Numbered from the stretch's first letter, positions 6,698 through 14,221 are shown. The stretch: 44,721 nt of DNA from an uncultured Oscillospiraceae bacterium (GCA_934659425.1 CAKUHU010000010.1:1-44721), one strand, 5' to 3'. Notes: generated by a model not told the origin, from the letters alone. Translations and numbers: made by a program.

Positions 6698-9118
6698 TTA
6701 GTAGGCATTACTGAAAGCGCCAGTGTTCACACGGACACCTCTGCTGCGGTTATAACGGTCATAGGACTCCCCGATTTGGTTGTCACCAATATTCACGGAC
6801 ATATCCTTGTCCTCTACAGCGTTCAGCAGAGCGTAGATAGCGGCAATCACACCATCGTTGGCGATAGACACACCAGCGGAGATACCCTCAACGATCTGGT
6901 CATTGTTGGCGACCGCTGTCCTGCGCCCCATCGCACCGACCATCTCAGCACCCGCTTCACGGGCGATAAAGAGCTGCCCTTCGTCTACAAAACCACCATC
7001 AGCCAGCCGCTCAATTTTGACTTCGGACAAAAACGAAAAACCATTACTGCCGAATACGCTCAGAACAGAGTTGACCTTATCAATGACCCAATTCAAGGCT
7101 CGAATGATACCGTTCAGCATACCTTCCACAAGGCCGATAGCCCCGTTCACAAGGTATTTGAAACCGAAGGTGATAGCGTCAACCACATTCGTCTGGAACC
7201 ACGCTCCCGCTCCTGCAAAGACTCCTGTGATCTTCTCCCACAGGGAGGTGAAGAACCCACCGACAGCGGTACACATAGCGTCAAAAGTGGTTTGCGTGGG
7301 CGTAATGACCGTGGTTTGGAACCACGCTGTCACAGCCGCCCATTGAGTCTTGATTTTCGTCCACGAAGCGGTGAAGTAGCTGGAGATGTTGGTTCCGAGA
7401 TTGCTGAAAAAGGTGGAAACCGGAGTGATGACATTCACGCTGAACCATTCGCCAGCCGTAGCCCACAGCGTACAGATTTCCGTCCATGCGTTAGAGAAGA
7501 ACAGGGAAATATTCATACCGAGAGTCATGAAGAAGTTGGCGACCGGGATAACGACATTTACATTTACCCACTCTGCCATTGTGGAACAGACAGCTTTGAT
7601 TTCCTCCCACAGATTGATGAAGAACGCCTTGATTTCGTCCCAATAGTGGTAAATAGCGAGAGCGGCTGCGGCGACAGCGGCTACCACAGCGGCAGGCCAG
7701 CCGATCAGGACTCCGAGGGCAAAGCCAACTGCACCAATGGCGGCTTCCAACAGCCAGAAGGTTTGTGTAGTCAATTCGCCCGTGGTAATCCAATCATGGA
7801 ACCCTACGATCAGCATACCAATACCACCGAGTAAGGCACCAACAGCAGCGCCCACCGTGCCAAAGGGAATTGCAAGACCGGCAATAAGCAGTCCAACACC
7901 GGTGAGCATACCTGTGAAGTTCTCCCAATTAACGCCGTTTTGCCATGCGTCAAACCCTTCCGTAACAAACAGGGTTGCACCACCGATGGTGAGTACCACA
8001 GAGAGCAAATCCTTCAAATTTTTCGTGAACAGGGACGCAATCTTCCATGCAAGGAAAGCAGCACCAGCAGCAATAGCGGCATTTTTGATGATGGTGAGAT
8101 GATCTTCAATCCACCCGAAAATGTCCCTAATCGTCTGCGCTACGGCGGCAATCTTTTTGTCAACCTGAGCTTCCTCGAACATGGAAGCAAAGTCCGGCGT
8201 ATTGGCACCGCCGCTTCCGCCGCTCTGCTCAAATACGTTCAACTCGTCAAACCCAGCAGTAAAACTTTTCAGGCTTTTGGCGGCGTTATCGGTACTCTCG
8301 CCAAACTCCGTTGCAGCTTTGATTGCCTTTGTGTAGGTGGACTGCCCGGACAGCGCCGCCATTAGTTGAGCAATATAGTCCAGCAGCATAGCGACCTTCT
8401 CAACGAGGGTGTCAATCACGGGGGCAAGCTGATTGATCAGCGGGGCAAATGCGGACGCAAGACTGTTTTTCAGATACAGGGCGCTTGTGGCAAGAGAGTC
8501 CATCGACTGAGCGAACTTTCCTGCAAAGAGTTTAGAATATCCGTACATATTCGTAAAACCGTCTTGGAACGCCTTTGTAATGGAGCTAATCAACTTATAG
8601 GCTGCATTGTACAGAAGCGAGTAGAAGATTGCTCGCTGGAACTGTTTCCCAAGGTTTGTAATCTTGCTGACAAGTCCCTTTCCAATGCCACCCAACTTCT
8701 CACCAACCGTCCCGGCAATACCTTTCAGCCCTGACAGGGAGGACTTTAGACGGTCAAATTCACGGGTGAGAATACCGACTCGACCGGATACCTCAGTTAG
8801 ATCAGACACGGCTTCCGCACCGATACCGCTCGAAACGGGGACAGTACCAATGTCCCCAACCTTGGCCTTTGCAGACTGAGCGGCAGAACCAACCTTGGAG
8901 AGCGTACTTTTCAGCTTGGTCAGCTTAGAGTCATCAACTTTATTGACTGCTTTGCCGATATTCTCAACAGCAGCGGTGACAGGGGTAGCGTCTACACCGG
9001 ACAGCGCCTTTTTCAGACGTTCAAGGGTACTCGTCAGCTTATCCAGATTTTTTTCGGCTTTTTCGGTATTAGCAGTAATTTCAAACTCCAAACCCTGAAT
9101 TTCTACATTATCAGCCAT
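6698..9118 (-). CDS. Phage tail tape-measure protein
   Basis: 806 aa. The N-terminal ~90 residues (ITANTEKAEKNLDKLTSTLE) form a coiled coil typical of siphophage tape measures. Residues ~345-500 hold several hydrophobic segments (AAIAAGAAFLAW, GVLIGWPAAVVAAVAAAALA). Residues ~505-655 are four repeats of a ~40-aa W..I....W.....WF...VI.P....F unit. The C-terminus carries GGFVDEGQLFIAREAGAEM, common in this family. Such proteins set tail length and are ejected into the host membrane; at ~1.5 A per residue this would correspond to a ~120-nm tail. The gene is full length and open. It is unusual because no capsid, portal, tail-tube or complete distal-tail gene accompanies it. Confidence 0.88.
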   Translation of the reverse strand: MADNVEIQGLEFEITANTEKAEKNLDKLTSTLERLKKALSGVDATPVTAAVENIGKAVNKVDDSKLTKLKSTLSKVGSAAQSAKAKVGDIGTVPVSSGIGAEAVSDLTEVSGRVGILTREFDRLKSSLSGLKGIAGTVGEKLGGIGKGLVSKITNLGKQFQRAIFYSLLYNAAYKLISSITKAFQDGFTNMYGYSKLFAGKFAQSMDSLATSALYLKNSLASAFAPLINQLAPVIDTLVEKVAMLLDYIAQLMAALSGQSTYTKAIKAATEFGESTDNAAKSLKSFTAGFDELNVFEQSGGSGGANTPDFASMFEEAQVDKKIAAVAQTIRDIFGWIEDHLTIIKNAAIAAGAAFLAWKIASLFTKNLKDLLSVVLTIGGATLFVTEGFDAWQNGVNWENFTGMLTGVGLLIAGLAIPFGTVGAAVGALLGGIGMLIVGFHDWITTGELTTQTFWLLEAAIGAVGFALGVLIGWPAAVVAAVAAAALAIYHYWDEIKAFFINLWEEIKAVCSTMAEWVNVNVVIPVANFFMTLGMNISLFFSNAWTEICTLWATAGEWFSVNVITPVSTFFSNLGTNISSYFTASWTKIKTQWAAVTAWFQTTVITPTQTTFDAMCTAVGGFFTSLWEKITGVFAGAGAWFQTNVVDAITFGFKYLVNGAIGLVEGMLNGIIRALNWVIDKVNSVLSVFGSNGFSFLSEVKIERLADGGFVDEGQLFIAREAGAEMVGAMGRRTAVANNDQIVEGISAGVSIANDGVIAAIYALLNAVEDKDMSVNIGDNQIGESYDRYNRSRGVRVNTGAFSNAY

Positions 9119-9188
9119 TGTTCACACTTCCTTTCTTTGAGAATTTAGATTGAGCGGGAACGGGAGAACCCCGCTCCCGCTCGGTCGA

Positions 9189-9290
9189 TTACTTTTTGCC
9201 GAATGTGTTTACAACAGCGGAGATGAACAGCAACAGCAGCTCAACACCGATGGTAGACAGCACACCGCCAACAAAAGGGTCAATATACAT
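9189..9290 (-). CDS. 33-aa membrane micropeptide
   Basis: A short ORF (MYIDPFVGGVLSTIGVELLL and on to FGKK) with AAAGGAG ~9 nt before its ATG. It is one hydrophobic helix (VLSTIGVELLLLLFISAVV) with a basic end. It lies between a helical-protein gene and the tape measure, with short gaps on both sides. It could be a holin-like or membrane-tether peptide; no family is recognised. Confidence 0.6.
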   Translation of the reverse strand: MYIDPFVGGVLSTIGVELLLLFISAVVNTFGKK

Positions 9291-9307
9291 ATCTCAGTTC
9301 TCCTTTC

Positions 9308-10225
9308 TCAGATACTTTCGTCGAAGTTATTCAGATCAGACACAGTTCCGTTTCTCTGAAATTCATCGTAGACATATCGGTACTGTTCGGGACACTCATG
9401 CAAAATGGACTCTGTAACGTCTTTTGCCTTGTCTTCGGACAGCCCCTTTTTGGCCTTTTCAATGAAGTCAGACAGAGCTTCCACGCTGGAAAAGAAATAC
9501 TGGACAACAGGAGCGTCATCGGCGGCTGAACTGACGAGATCAGGAGAGCCAATACCGACAAACTGCGACCAGAACAGCTTGTCAACTTCCTCGGTAGAGT
9601 GGAAAGTCTTTCCCAAAATAGAGTCATCAAATTTGACACCCTTTGCATAAGTGTCTTCCGGTTGAAAATAGCGCCACATATCTCTTGTTACGATGGAGGG
9701 ACAAATGGTGAGATCACCGAAATAATATCTGAGATACTCAGCAAGAAATCCTTCCAGCCGGTCAATATTGTTAATGATTGTCTCTTGGGGCGATACGCTC
9801 ATTTGCATACCGTTTTTCTTTGCGATTTGGCTGAGCTTCTGCAAAGCAAGAGGGTAGTTAGCCATACTCTTAGCATACATATTCAGCGTTCCGGGGGTCA
9901 GGTCTTTCACATCGCTCAGAAGTGCCAGATTGTTAATCATGTCCGTGGTAGGTGCTTTGATTACACGAGCACTTGCTTCGGCACGCATACCATCAAGCAG
10001 CGAAATTAACTCCTTTTTATACTTTTCAACCGTAGCCCCTCTACGGGTCGAAAAATCGTTGTCCACTTCGGTAAACACTCTGTCGTAGAGCATACTGCCC
10101 TTAGCTTCGGCATAGTCTTCTGCGGCCTTTGCTCTGGCTCGGTCATAACGGGCTTTGTTGCTGTCCATTTCAGCAGTAAATTCCCGCATACTACGCATAA
10201 TGCCCTTGAAATAGTTCTTGCTCAT
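9308..10225 (-). CDS. Helical protein, paralogue of the gene at 5528-6346
   Basis: 305 aa, strongly alpha-helical and charged, with a likely coiled coil over residues ~10-95. Residues ~95-150 match the paralogue at 5528-6346 (pattern P..D.I..L..L.DVKDL.......YA.SM....A...LSQIAK). Its ATG overlaps the upstream stop by 4 nt (ATGA), so translation is coupled. No signal or membrane segment is seen. The pair flanks the tape-measure gene, which suggests a related structural or assembly role, but the function is unknown. Confidence 0.7.
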   Translation of the reverse strand: MSKNYFKGIMRSMREFTAEMDSNKARYDRARAKAAEDYAEAKGSMLYDRVFTEVDNDFSTRRGATVEKYKKELISLLDGMRAEASARVIKAPTTDMINNLALLSDVKDLTPGTLNMYAKSMANYPLALQKLSQIAKKNGMQMSVSPQETIINNIDRLEGFLAEYLRYYFGDLTICPSIVTRDMWRYFQPEDTYAKGVKFDDSILGKTFHSTEEVDKLFWSQFVGIGSPDLVSSAADDAPVVQYFFSSVEALSDFIEKAKKGLSEDKAKDVTESILHECPEQYRYVYDEFQRNGTVSDLNNFDESI

Positions 10226-10488
10226 TTCTCAATAACCTCCAAATTGTTCAGATTTTTTAATGGTTGCAACGGACTTTCCTCCGTAATGCCAAGGCTTGAA
10301 ACCGCCTGCCGCAGAGTCAACGGGACTGCACCTTCCAGCGCAGGAACGACAACGGGACTCGGAACGACCTGCACGGAGTCCACCTTTCGGAAGGTGACGA
10401 TCTTTTCTGTTACCTTCACGCCGATGTTCTGAAAGCCGTTGTCCGTTTTGAGCCACATTCGACCGTGAGCGTCCTTGAAATACATCAT
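10222..10488 (-). CDS. Hypothetical 88-aa protein coupled to the helicase gene
   Basis: The ATG at 10488 overlaps the helicase stop (ATGATG) with GGGGGTGG just upstream; a second ATG at 10485 is also possible. A longer reading back to 10551 would overlap the helicase by 67 nt and is less likely. The N-terminal half (MYFKDAHGRMWLKTDNGFQN) looks like a small beta-rich module; the C-terminal half is Val/Pro-rich. No family recognised. Its own stop overlaps the next gene by 4 nt. Confidence 0.65.
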   Translation of the reverse strand: MMYFKDAHGRMWLKTDNGFQNIGVKVTEKIVTFRKVDSVQVVPSPVVVPALEGAVPLTLRQAVSSLGITEESPLQPLKNLNNLEVIEK

Positions 10489-11867
10489 TCCACCCCCTTT
10501 CCCGTATTGGTTCCCAGCAACTTGAAAGCGGCGGCGGTTGATTTCAGGCACATTCCAACGTATCCCTCGGCACCTCGTGTCTCGCCAAGGTGCTTGGATT
10601 TTTTGATACGCAGATTATCCATCTGTTCTTCAAAAAACTCCCACACTTCCGGCCGCTTCCGGCAACTGAGACTATTTTCAGAACAGTAGGCCGTATATTT
10701 CGAATAAAGCTGCTGCTTGGTGATGGAATAGGAAGAAGACCCAAAAGCCAACTCGCTATTCATAAAGCCAATGAGGGAGTTTTCCTGTTCCTGCTGACTC
10801 TCGACAAGCTCTTGAGACTCTGCGCTGACACTCAGCTTCCAGCCGTTTTGAATAAGCCGCTGCAATCCCTGCAAAAACCACAGAAAAATACCGTCCATCT
10901 CGTCTTTCATGGGTTCAAAGTAGAAAGGGTCATCTTTCCGGTCAGGGGGACGGTTCTTCACTCGAATGACATACAAGCGGCGATAGAAACCGTGACCGCT
11001 ATCCGATAGAGCCGTAAGCGGGGCATTGGAGCAGATCACCCAACGAGCATAGGGACGAAAGGAATACGCCGCTTCACCCTTCGGCTCTGCCTGCATAGGA
11101 ACCTCCGCCGACACCATCATTTTGAAATTTTCGGTAGATTTCAGCTTTTCTTTCTTCAAATCGTCCTGAAACAAAACCAGTTTGTCTTGTGCACGGGGGA
11201 GGGCAAATTGATTGTTTTCAAAATATTCGACAGAAGAACCAACGCAGGAACTACCGAACAGATAGTGCAAAATCAGCCCAATGCGGCTTTTGCCCTCTTG
11301 CCCCCGCCCCAAAAGCACCAATGCTTTTTGAAGTTTTGTATTGGGGAGAAGAAGGTATCCGCAATACTCCTGAAAACCGTCCCGGTCACACTCGTGGATA
11401 AGACTGTCCACCCATTCAAGAAATCGTGTCGGCCTTTTTGCCTTTGAGGTAGAGTCAAAATTGCAGTTAAGCCGGTGGAGAGAAAAGTTCAAACCCTCTT
11501 GAAAACTGCACTCACCAGTTTTCAAATTGACCGTGACTGTTCCGTTCTGCACGGCGATCTGGTTTTCGGGAACATCGACATAATCTGTGTACGCCTGAAC
11601 CTTGACGATCTCCCACAGGCTTTTTACACGGCTTGCCAACCCGGTTGTGATATTCAGTCCACGCAGTAGGCGATAAATGGCCTGTTGACCTTCGGCGCTG
11701 CTGAGTGCCTGTCCCGTCTGGTCATAAACAATGCCGTTGTAGCAAATAAGGTGATTACTTTCCACAAAGGCTTCTGCAAAAGCGCCCTCGTCCAGTTTGA
11801 CCTTACCGTTCCGATCTTCGACAAACAGCGACTCCCTCACGGCGGGATTGATTTCTAACACCGCCAA
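10485..11867 (-). CDS. SF3/D5-type replicative helicase (primase-helicase family)
   Basis: 460 aa. The N-terminal ~150 residues resemble the D5_N region. The ATPase domain shows Walker A GRGQEGKSRIG (~190), Walker B LVLFQDDL (~235), a B'-like segment EVPMQAEPKGE and motif C WVICSNAPL (~277). The C-terminal ~80 residues look like a winged helix. Such P4/D5-family enzymes unwind the element origin during replication. It lacks the N-terminal primase (TOPRIM or AEP) domain of longer relatives, so priming must come from elsewhere. Start is TTG at 11867 after GGCGGTG; a GTG two codons later is an alternative. It lies 13 bp after the HTH gene. Confidence 0.8.
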   Translation of the reverse strand: MAVLEINPAVRESLFVEDRNGKVKLDEGAFAEAFVESNHLICYNGIVYDQTGQALSSAEGQQAIYRLLRGLNITTGLASRVKSLWEIVKVQAYTDYVDVPENQIAVQNGTVTVNLKTGECSFQEGLNFSLHRLNCNFDSTSKAKRPTRFLEWVDSLIHECDRDGFQEYCGYLLLPNTKLQKALVLLGRGQEGKSRIGLILHYLFGSSCVGSSVEYFENNQFALPRAQDKLVLFQDDLKKEKLKSTENFKMMVSAEVPMQAEPKGEAAYSFRPYARWVICSNAPLTALSDSGHGFYRRLYVIRVKNRPPDRKDDPFYFEPMKDEMDGIFLWFLQGLQRLIQNGWKLSVSAESQELVESQQEQENSLIGFMNSELAFGSSSYSITKQQLYSKYTAYCSENSLSCRKRPEVWEFFEEQMDNLRIKKSKHLGETRGAEGYVGMCLKSTAAAFKLLGTNTGKGVE

Positions 11868-11880
11868 TTAACTCACCGCC

Positions 11881-12084
11881 TTATTTCGGGTTGCGACCGG
11901 CACACACCGCCATGAAAGACTCAACATTCACATAAAAAGTCTTGCTACCCGGCCTAAAGGAGTCAACTTCGCCGTTTTTAACCATGTTCCTGATACATCT
12001 GGCGGGTAGGCCGCTGTACGCTGCCAGTTCGGGAATAGTCATAAATTTAGGGACAATCTGTTCAGTCCCGATTTCGTTACACAT
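11881..12084 (-). CDS. AlpA/excisionase-like HTH protein
   Basis: 67 aa with a MerR/HTH_17-type winged helix: FMTIPELAAYSGLPARCIRN, then the wing GEVDSFRPGSKTFYVNVESF. Such proteins act as excisionases or as activators of satellite genes. Start at 12084 has AAGGAGGA 4-5 nt before the ATG. It is first in the long minus-strand operon, directly after the structured leader RNA and its terminator, so its expression probably depends on readthrough. The integrase it would assist is 7.5 kb away in a different operon. Confidence 0.75.
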   Translation of the reverse strand: MCNEIGTEQIVPKFMTIPELAAYSGLPARCIRNMVKNGEVDSFRPGSKTFYVNVESFMAVCAGRNPK

Positions 12085-12101
12085 AAAATCCTCCTTGAAA
12101 C

Positions 12102-12138
12102 GAAAAAAAGAGCGTTAACCTTTTACGGCTAACGCTCT
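12102..12138 (-). terminator. Terminator/attenuator before the HTH-helicase operon
   Basis: On the minus strand AGAGCGTTAGCC pairs with GGTTAACGCTCT (12127-12138 with 12109-12120, one mismatch), followed by TTTTTTTCG. It lies 18 bp before the ATG of the HTH gene and after the structured RNA, so it ends that RNA or attenuates the operon. Confidence 0.8.
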
Positions 12139-12424
12139 AAAACGCAGAAAAAGCACACGCCAGCCGTAACCATAGCAAAAGCTATGACTCAGCTTGCGTG
12201 CACACTCATTCAACCTGTGCTACACTATCGGTTCAAGGATCATATCGGGGTGTTACCGATTGAAGTTTATGAACCACAAGCGCCGGGGACTAAATTCTGC
12301 GTAGATTTCTGAATTTCCCCATCATTCAGAAAAGCAGTAGTCTGACAGTATTGCTCGGCTCGAACTTCGATCTTGCTCGGCGTAAAGCAGACTAACAAAA
12401 AGATAACTTCGCACCCAAATCTAT
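12102..12424 (-). ncRNA. Candidate structured noncoding RNA / leader (~320 nt)
   Basis: Transcription from the promoter at 12431-12458 would start near 12424 and stop at 12102. No ORF with a ribosome site is visible. Paired elements (plus coordinates): 12338-12344 with 12388-12394; 12308-12313 with 12325-12330; 12285-12288 plus 12292-12297 with 12311-12320; 12230-12235 with 12270-12275 enclosing 12244-12248 with 12256-12260; and a long hairpin 12153-12201 with a CATAGC-aaaa-GCTATG tip. The second and third helices share 12311-12313, so they are mutually exclusive, as in a switch. Also notable is a repeated GCCGAGCAA. I do not recognise a known class. Confidence 0.6.
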
Positions 12425-12430
12425 ATTTTT

Positions 12431-12458
12431 ATTATACACCGTCTTGCCTGAATGTCAA
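12431..12458 (-). promoter_or_regulatory. Strong sigma-A promoter for leader RNA and operon
   Basis: On the minus strand TTGACA (12453-12458), 16-nt spacer, TATAAT (12431-12436): consensus -35 and -10. It does not contain the operator core seen at the other three element promoters. Confidence 0.85.
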
Positions 12459-12530
12459 GTGTTATTTCTAAATATGGCACATTGTTTAACTACACGCACA
12501 ATATGTTGATAAACTGCGATATAAAGAGAA

Positions 12531-12619
12531 GGTGAGTAATCGGGTTAAAATCCCTATAACTTCTTCTTAGTATGCGTGTATAAGAGGGAGTTTATAGGAA
12601 AAACGTCCGATTACTCACC
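12531..12619. repeat. Long imperfect hairpin with perfect 13-bp ends
   Basis: GGTGAGTAATCGG (12531-12543) is the exact reverse complement of 12607-12619. Nested inside, CCTATAA (12553-12559) pairs with TTATAGG (12592-12598). There is no T-run of terminator type. It lies in a non-coding stretch between the leader-RNA promoter and the lipoprotein gene. It may be a replication origin, a transfer or packaging site, or a recombination site. Confidence 0.6.
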
Positions 12620-12649
12620 TAAGTCACCTAAATGACAGGGGGAACAAGA

Positions 12650-13183
12650 TCAGCGGGATATATCCGTGGAGTGAATGACAAAAGAATTGTCGCTTTCGCT
12701 GCCGGTCAATGCGTCAATGTAGGAAAATTCAAGTTCACTCCAATTCTCAGGTAATTCCCACAAAGCATACCCTTCAAAGGTCTTCCCGGCAGACACAGCA
12801 CCAATCAGCGGCATATACCCATCGACCTTTCCAGCAGCTCCAATGACGGTGATTTTTGAACCATCAACATAACTGTTAAAATTGGTATTCATGACATTTT
12901 GCGTGTCATCGGAAGTGTTTTTGGCGCTGAATATGACCGTCACAATCTGATTACCGTCTGCGGCTTCATATACTGTCCCGACCTCACTTTTGACAGAAGA
13001 AGACGCAGAGACAGAGATAATTGAAAAGTCAAAATGCTCAGAACTCAATGTGTCCGAGATTGACAAGCGGGTATCAGTATTTTGCTCGGGGCTATCGACC
13101 TGTGAACTTGATGTAGATGACCCACAAGCGCAGAGCGAAAGCACCATAAACAGGGTGAGCAGAAAAGCTAAATTTCTTCTCAT
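12650..13183 (-). CDS. Small secreted lipoprotein (DUF4352/DUF5067-like)
   Basis: 177 aa. Signal peptide MRRNLAFLLTLFMVLSL ends in the lipobox LCAC-GSS, so the mature protein is lipid-anchored outside the membrane. A Ser-rich linker precedes a beta-rich domain (VIFSAKNTSDDTQNV, later GYALWELPENW) that resembles the immunoglobulin-like DUF4352/DUF5067 modules of Firmicute lipoproteins. Start 13183 is chosen for GGGAGGTG and the signal peptide; the ORF is open 22 codons further upstream. It has its own promoter and no partner in an operon, so it looks like a cargo gene between the replication and FtsK modules. Function unknown. Confidence 0.75.
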   Translation of the reverse strand: MRRNLAFLLTLFMVLSLCACGSSTSSSQVDSPEQNTDTRLSISDTLSSEHFDFSIISVSASSSVKSEVGTVYEAADGNQIVTVIFSAKNTSDDTQNVMNTNFNSYVDGSKITVIGAAGKVDGYMPLIGAVSAGKTFEGYALWELPENWSELEFSYIDALTGSESDNSFVIHSTDISR

Positions 13184-13211
13184 GGTAACACCTCCCATAA
13201 GTGATAAGTTG

Positions 13212-13240
13212 ATTGTAGCACGAAAGAGGGAGGTTGCCAA
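13212..13240 (-). promoter_or_regulatory. Lipoprotein promoter
   Basis: On the minus strand TTGGCA (13235-13240), 17-nt spacer, TACAAT (13212-13217) with a TGC extension. The start codon is ~28 nt further on. Confidence 0.65.
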
Positions 13241-13336
13241 GAGTGGCATAGATGTTTCAGAAAAGGGCAGGAATGTCCTTTTTTATTTTTGCGGAATTTT
13301 TGAAAAAGGCTCTTTTCCCATGCGTCGGGCATTTCG

Positions 13337-13465
13337 GAGGTAACCCCACGCACGCTGCCGCTGTCATATCCCCCAGCCCCGGCACCCGGTCAGGCCGAAA
13401 AACCCGAAGATCAGCAAAGCCCGGAAACCATTGAAAATACAGGAGAAAACGCTAATTTATATTGA
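13337..13465 (+). pseudogene. Possible C-terminal remnant of a Pro/Glu-rich protein
   Basis: One plus-strand frame reads about 42 codons with natural-looking composition (YPPAPAPGQAEKPEDQQSPE, then TIENTGENANLY and stop) and no start codon or ribosome site. The stop overlaps the -35 of the FtsK-module promoter. It may be the tail of a gene cut away by deletion, leaving the promoter behind. It could also be chance. Confidence 0.3.
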
Positions 13466-13490
13466 CAAACGACACTAAATAGTTTACAAT
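13462..13490 (+). promoter_or_regulatory. FtsK-module promoter with operator-like core
   Basis: TTGACA (13462-13467), 17-nt spacer AACGACACTAAATAGTT, TACAAT (13485-13490). The spacer matches the integrase promoter spacer at 16 of 17 positions, and the core recurs in the XRE promoter. This links the FtsK module to the integrase-repressor circuit. Confidence 0.75.
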
Positions 13491-13504
13491 AGATAATGAA
13501 AAGA

Positions 13505-13545
13505 GGGTAGCAGCTCCCGCCGACCAAAGCTAAAAGCCGCTACCC
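13505..13545 (+). promoter_or_regulatory. Leader hairpin upstream of the FtsK module
   Basis: GGGTAGC (13505-13511) pairs with GCTACCC (13539-13545), just after the predicted transcription start. A second GC-rich pair (GGCGGC and GCCGCC, ~13558-13585) lies before the first gene. No T-run, so not a classic terminator; possible stability or translation control. Confidence 0.45.
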
Positions 13546-13608
13546 AACCACCACACAGGCGGCAAGGTAAGCATACCACAGCCGCCCCGAAATTGAAAGG
13601 GGTATATC

Positions 13609-14040
13609 ATGACAAATATTGAAAAGTTGTATCAGAGCATTGAAAGTGAAAAGCAGCGTTCCGCATGGGATAAAGGCGTTTCCGCATACGCTCTTGAACT
13701 GGTGGAACAGTTGGGCGAACAGATCGGCGGCGGGTACTTTGATGAATTGGATTTATCAGAGCCTAAAAAAGTCCGGGCGGCGCTGCTGAATGGGGCGGCG
13801 GATTGGAGCCAATACAGTTGGGGCGGTTCCGCTTTGATTTATAACGGCGATATTGCCGAAAGGCTTTGCAGCCCGTCCGAATTGAAGAAAACTCGCAACG
13901 GGGAACGCCGCCCTAATGGCTGGGAAGAATGGTTGGACACGCAAGCAAGAGCATTATTTCAGGCCGCAAACAGAGTTTGCCGCCACATTCGGCACCTTGA
14001 AAAGTCCGGGGATATTTCCTATAACATTCCGTTGTTTTGA
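13609..14040 (+). CDS. Hypothetical protein of the FtsK module
   Basis: 143 aa, first gene after the shared-operator promoter; GAAAGGGG lies ~7 nt before the ATG. The protein is soluble and mainly helical, with a Trp/Gly-rich centre (AADWSQYSWGGSALIYNGDI) and a basic stretch (KKTRNGERRPNGWEEW). Proteins of this look are, from memory, common beside FtsK/TcpA-like genes of integrative elements in gut Clostridia, but I cannot name a domain. It is followed 10 bp later by a micropeptide gene. Confidence 0.7.
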   Translation: MTNIEKLYQSIESEKQRSAWDKGVSAYALELVEQLGEQIGGGYFDELDLSEPKKVRAALLNGAADWSQYSWGGSALIYNGDIAERLCSPSELKKTRNGERRPNGWEEWLDTQARALFQAANRVCRHIRHLEKSGDISYNIPLF

Positions 14041-14050
14041 GGTGCAGCCG

Positions 14051-14131
14051 ATGACGCTATTTTATATCGCTCTGGCGGCTTCCTTCGCCGCTGAGGTTAT
14101 GCGGTTCGTTGAATGGATTGAACGCAAATAA
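14051..14131 (+). CDS. 26-aa membrane micropeptide next to FtsK-like gene
   Basis: MTLFYIALAASFAAEVMRFV plus EWIERK: one short hydrophobic helix with a charged end. GAGGTG lies ~6-7 nt before the ATG and overlaps the upstream stop region. It sits between the 143-aa protein and the FtsK-like gene. Since the FtsK-like protein has no membrane domain, this peptide could be its anchor; that is inference. Confidence 0.55.
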   Translation: MTLFYIALAASFAAEVMRFVEWIERK

Positions 14132-14142
14132 GCAAGCCGAAA

Positions 14143-14163
14143 CGCCGCCCACGGTGGGCGGTG
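14143..14163 (+). repeat. Intercistronic GC hairpin
   Basis: CCGCCCA (14145-14151) pairs with TGGGCGG (14155-14161) around a 3-nt loop, between the micropeptide and FtsK-like genes. No T-run follows, so it may protect or partly terminate the transcript. Confidence 0.45.
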
Positions 14164-14221
14164 TCGGTTACGGGTTCCCGCCGTAGCCCTGATGATGGCA
14201 GGGAGAAAAGGAGCTGAAACA

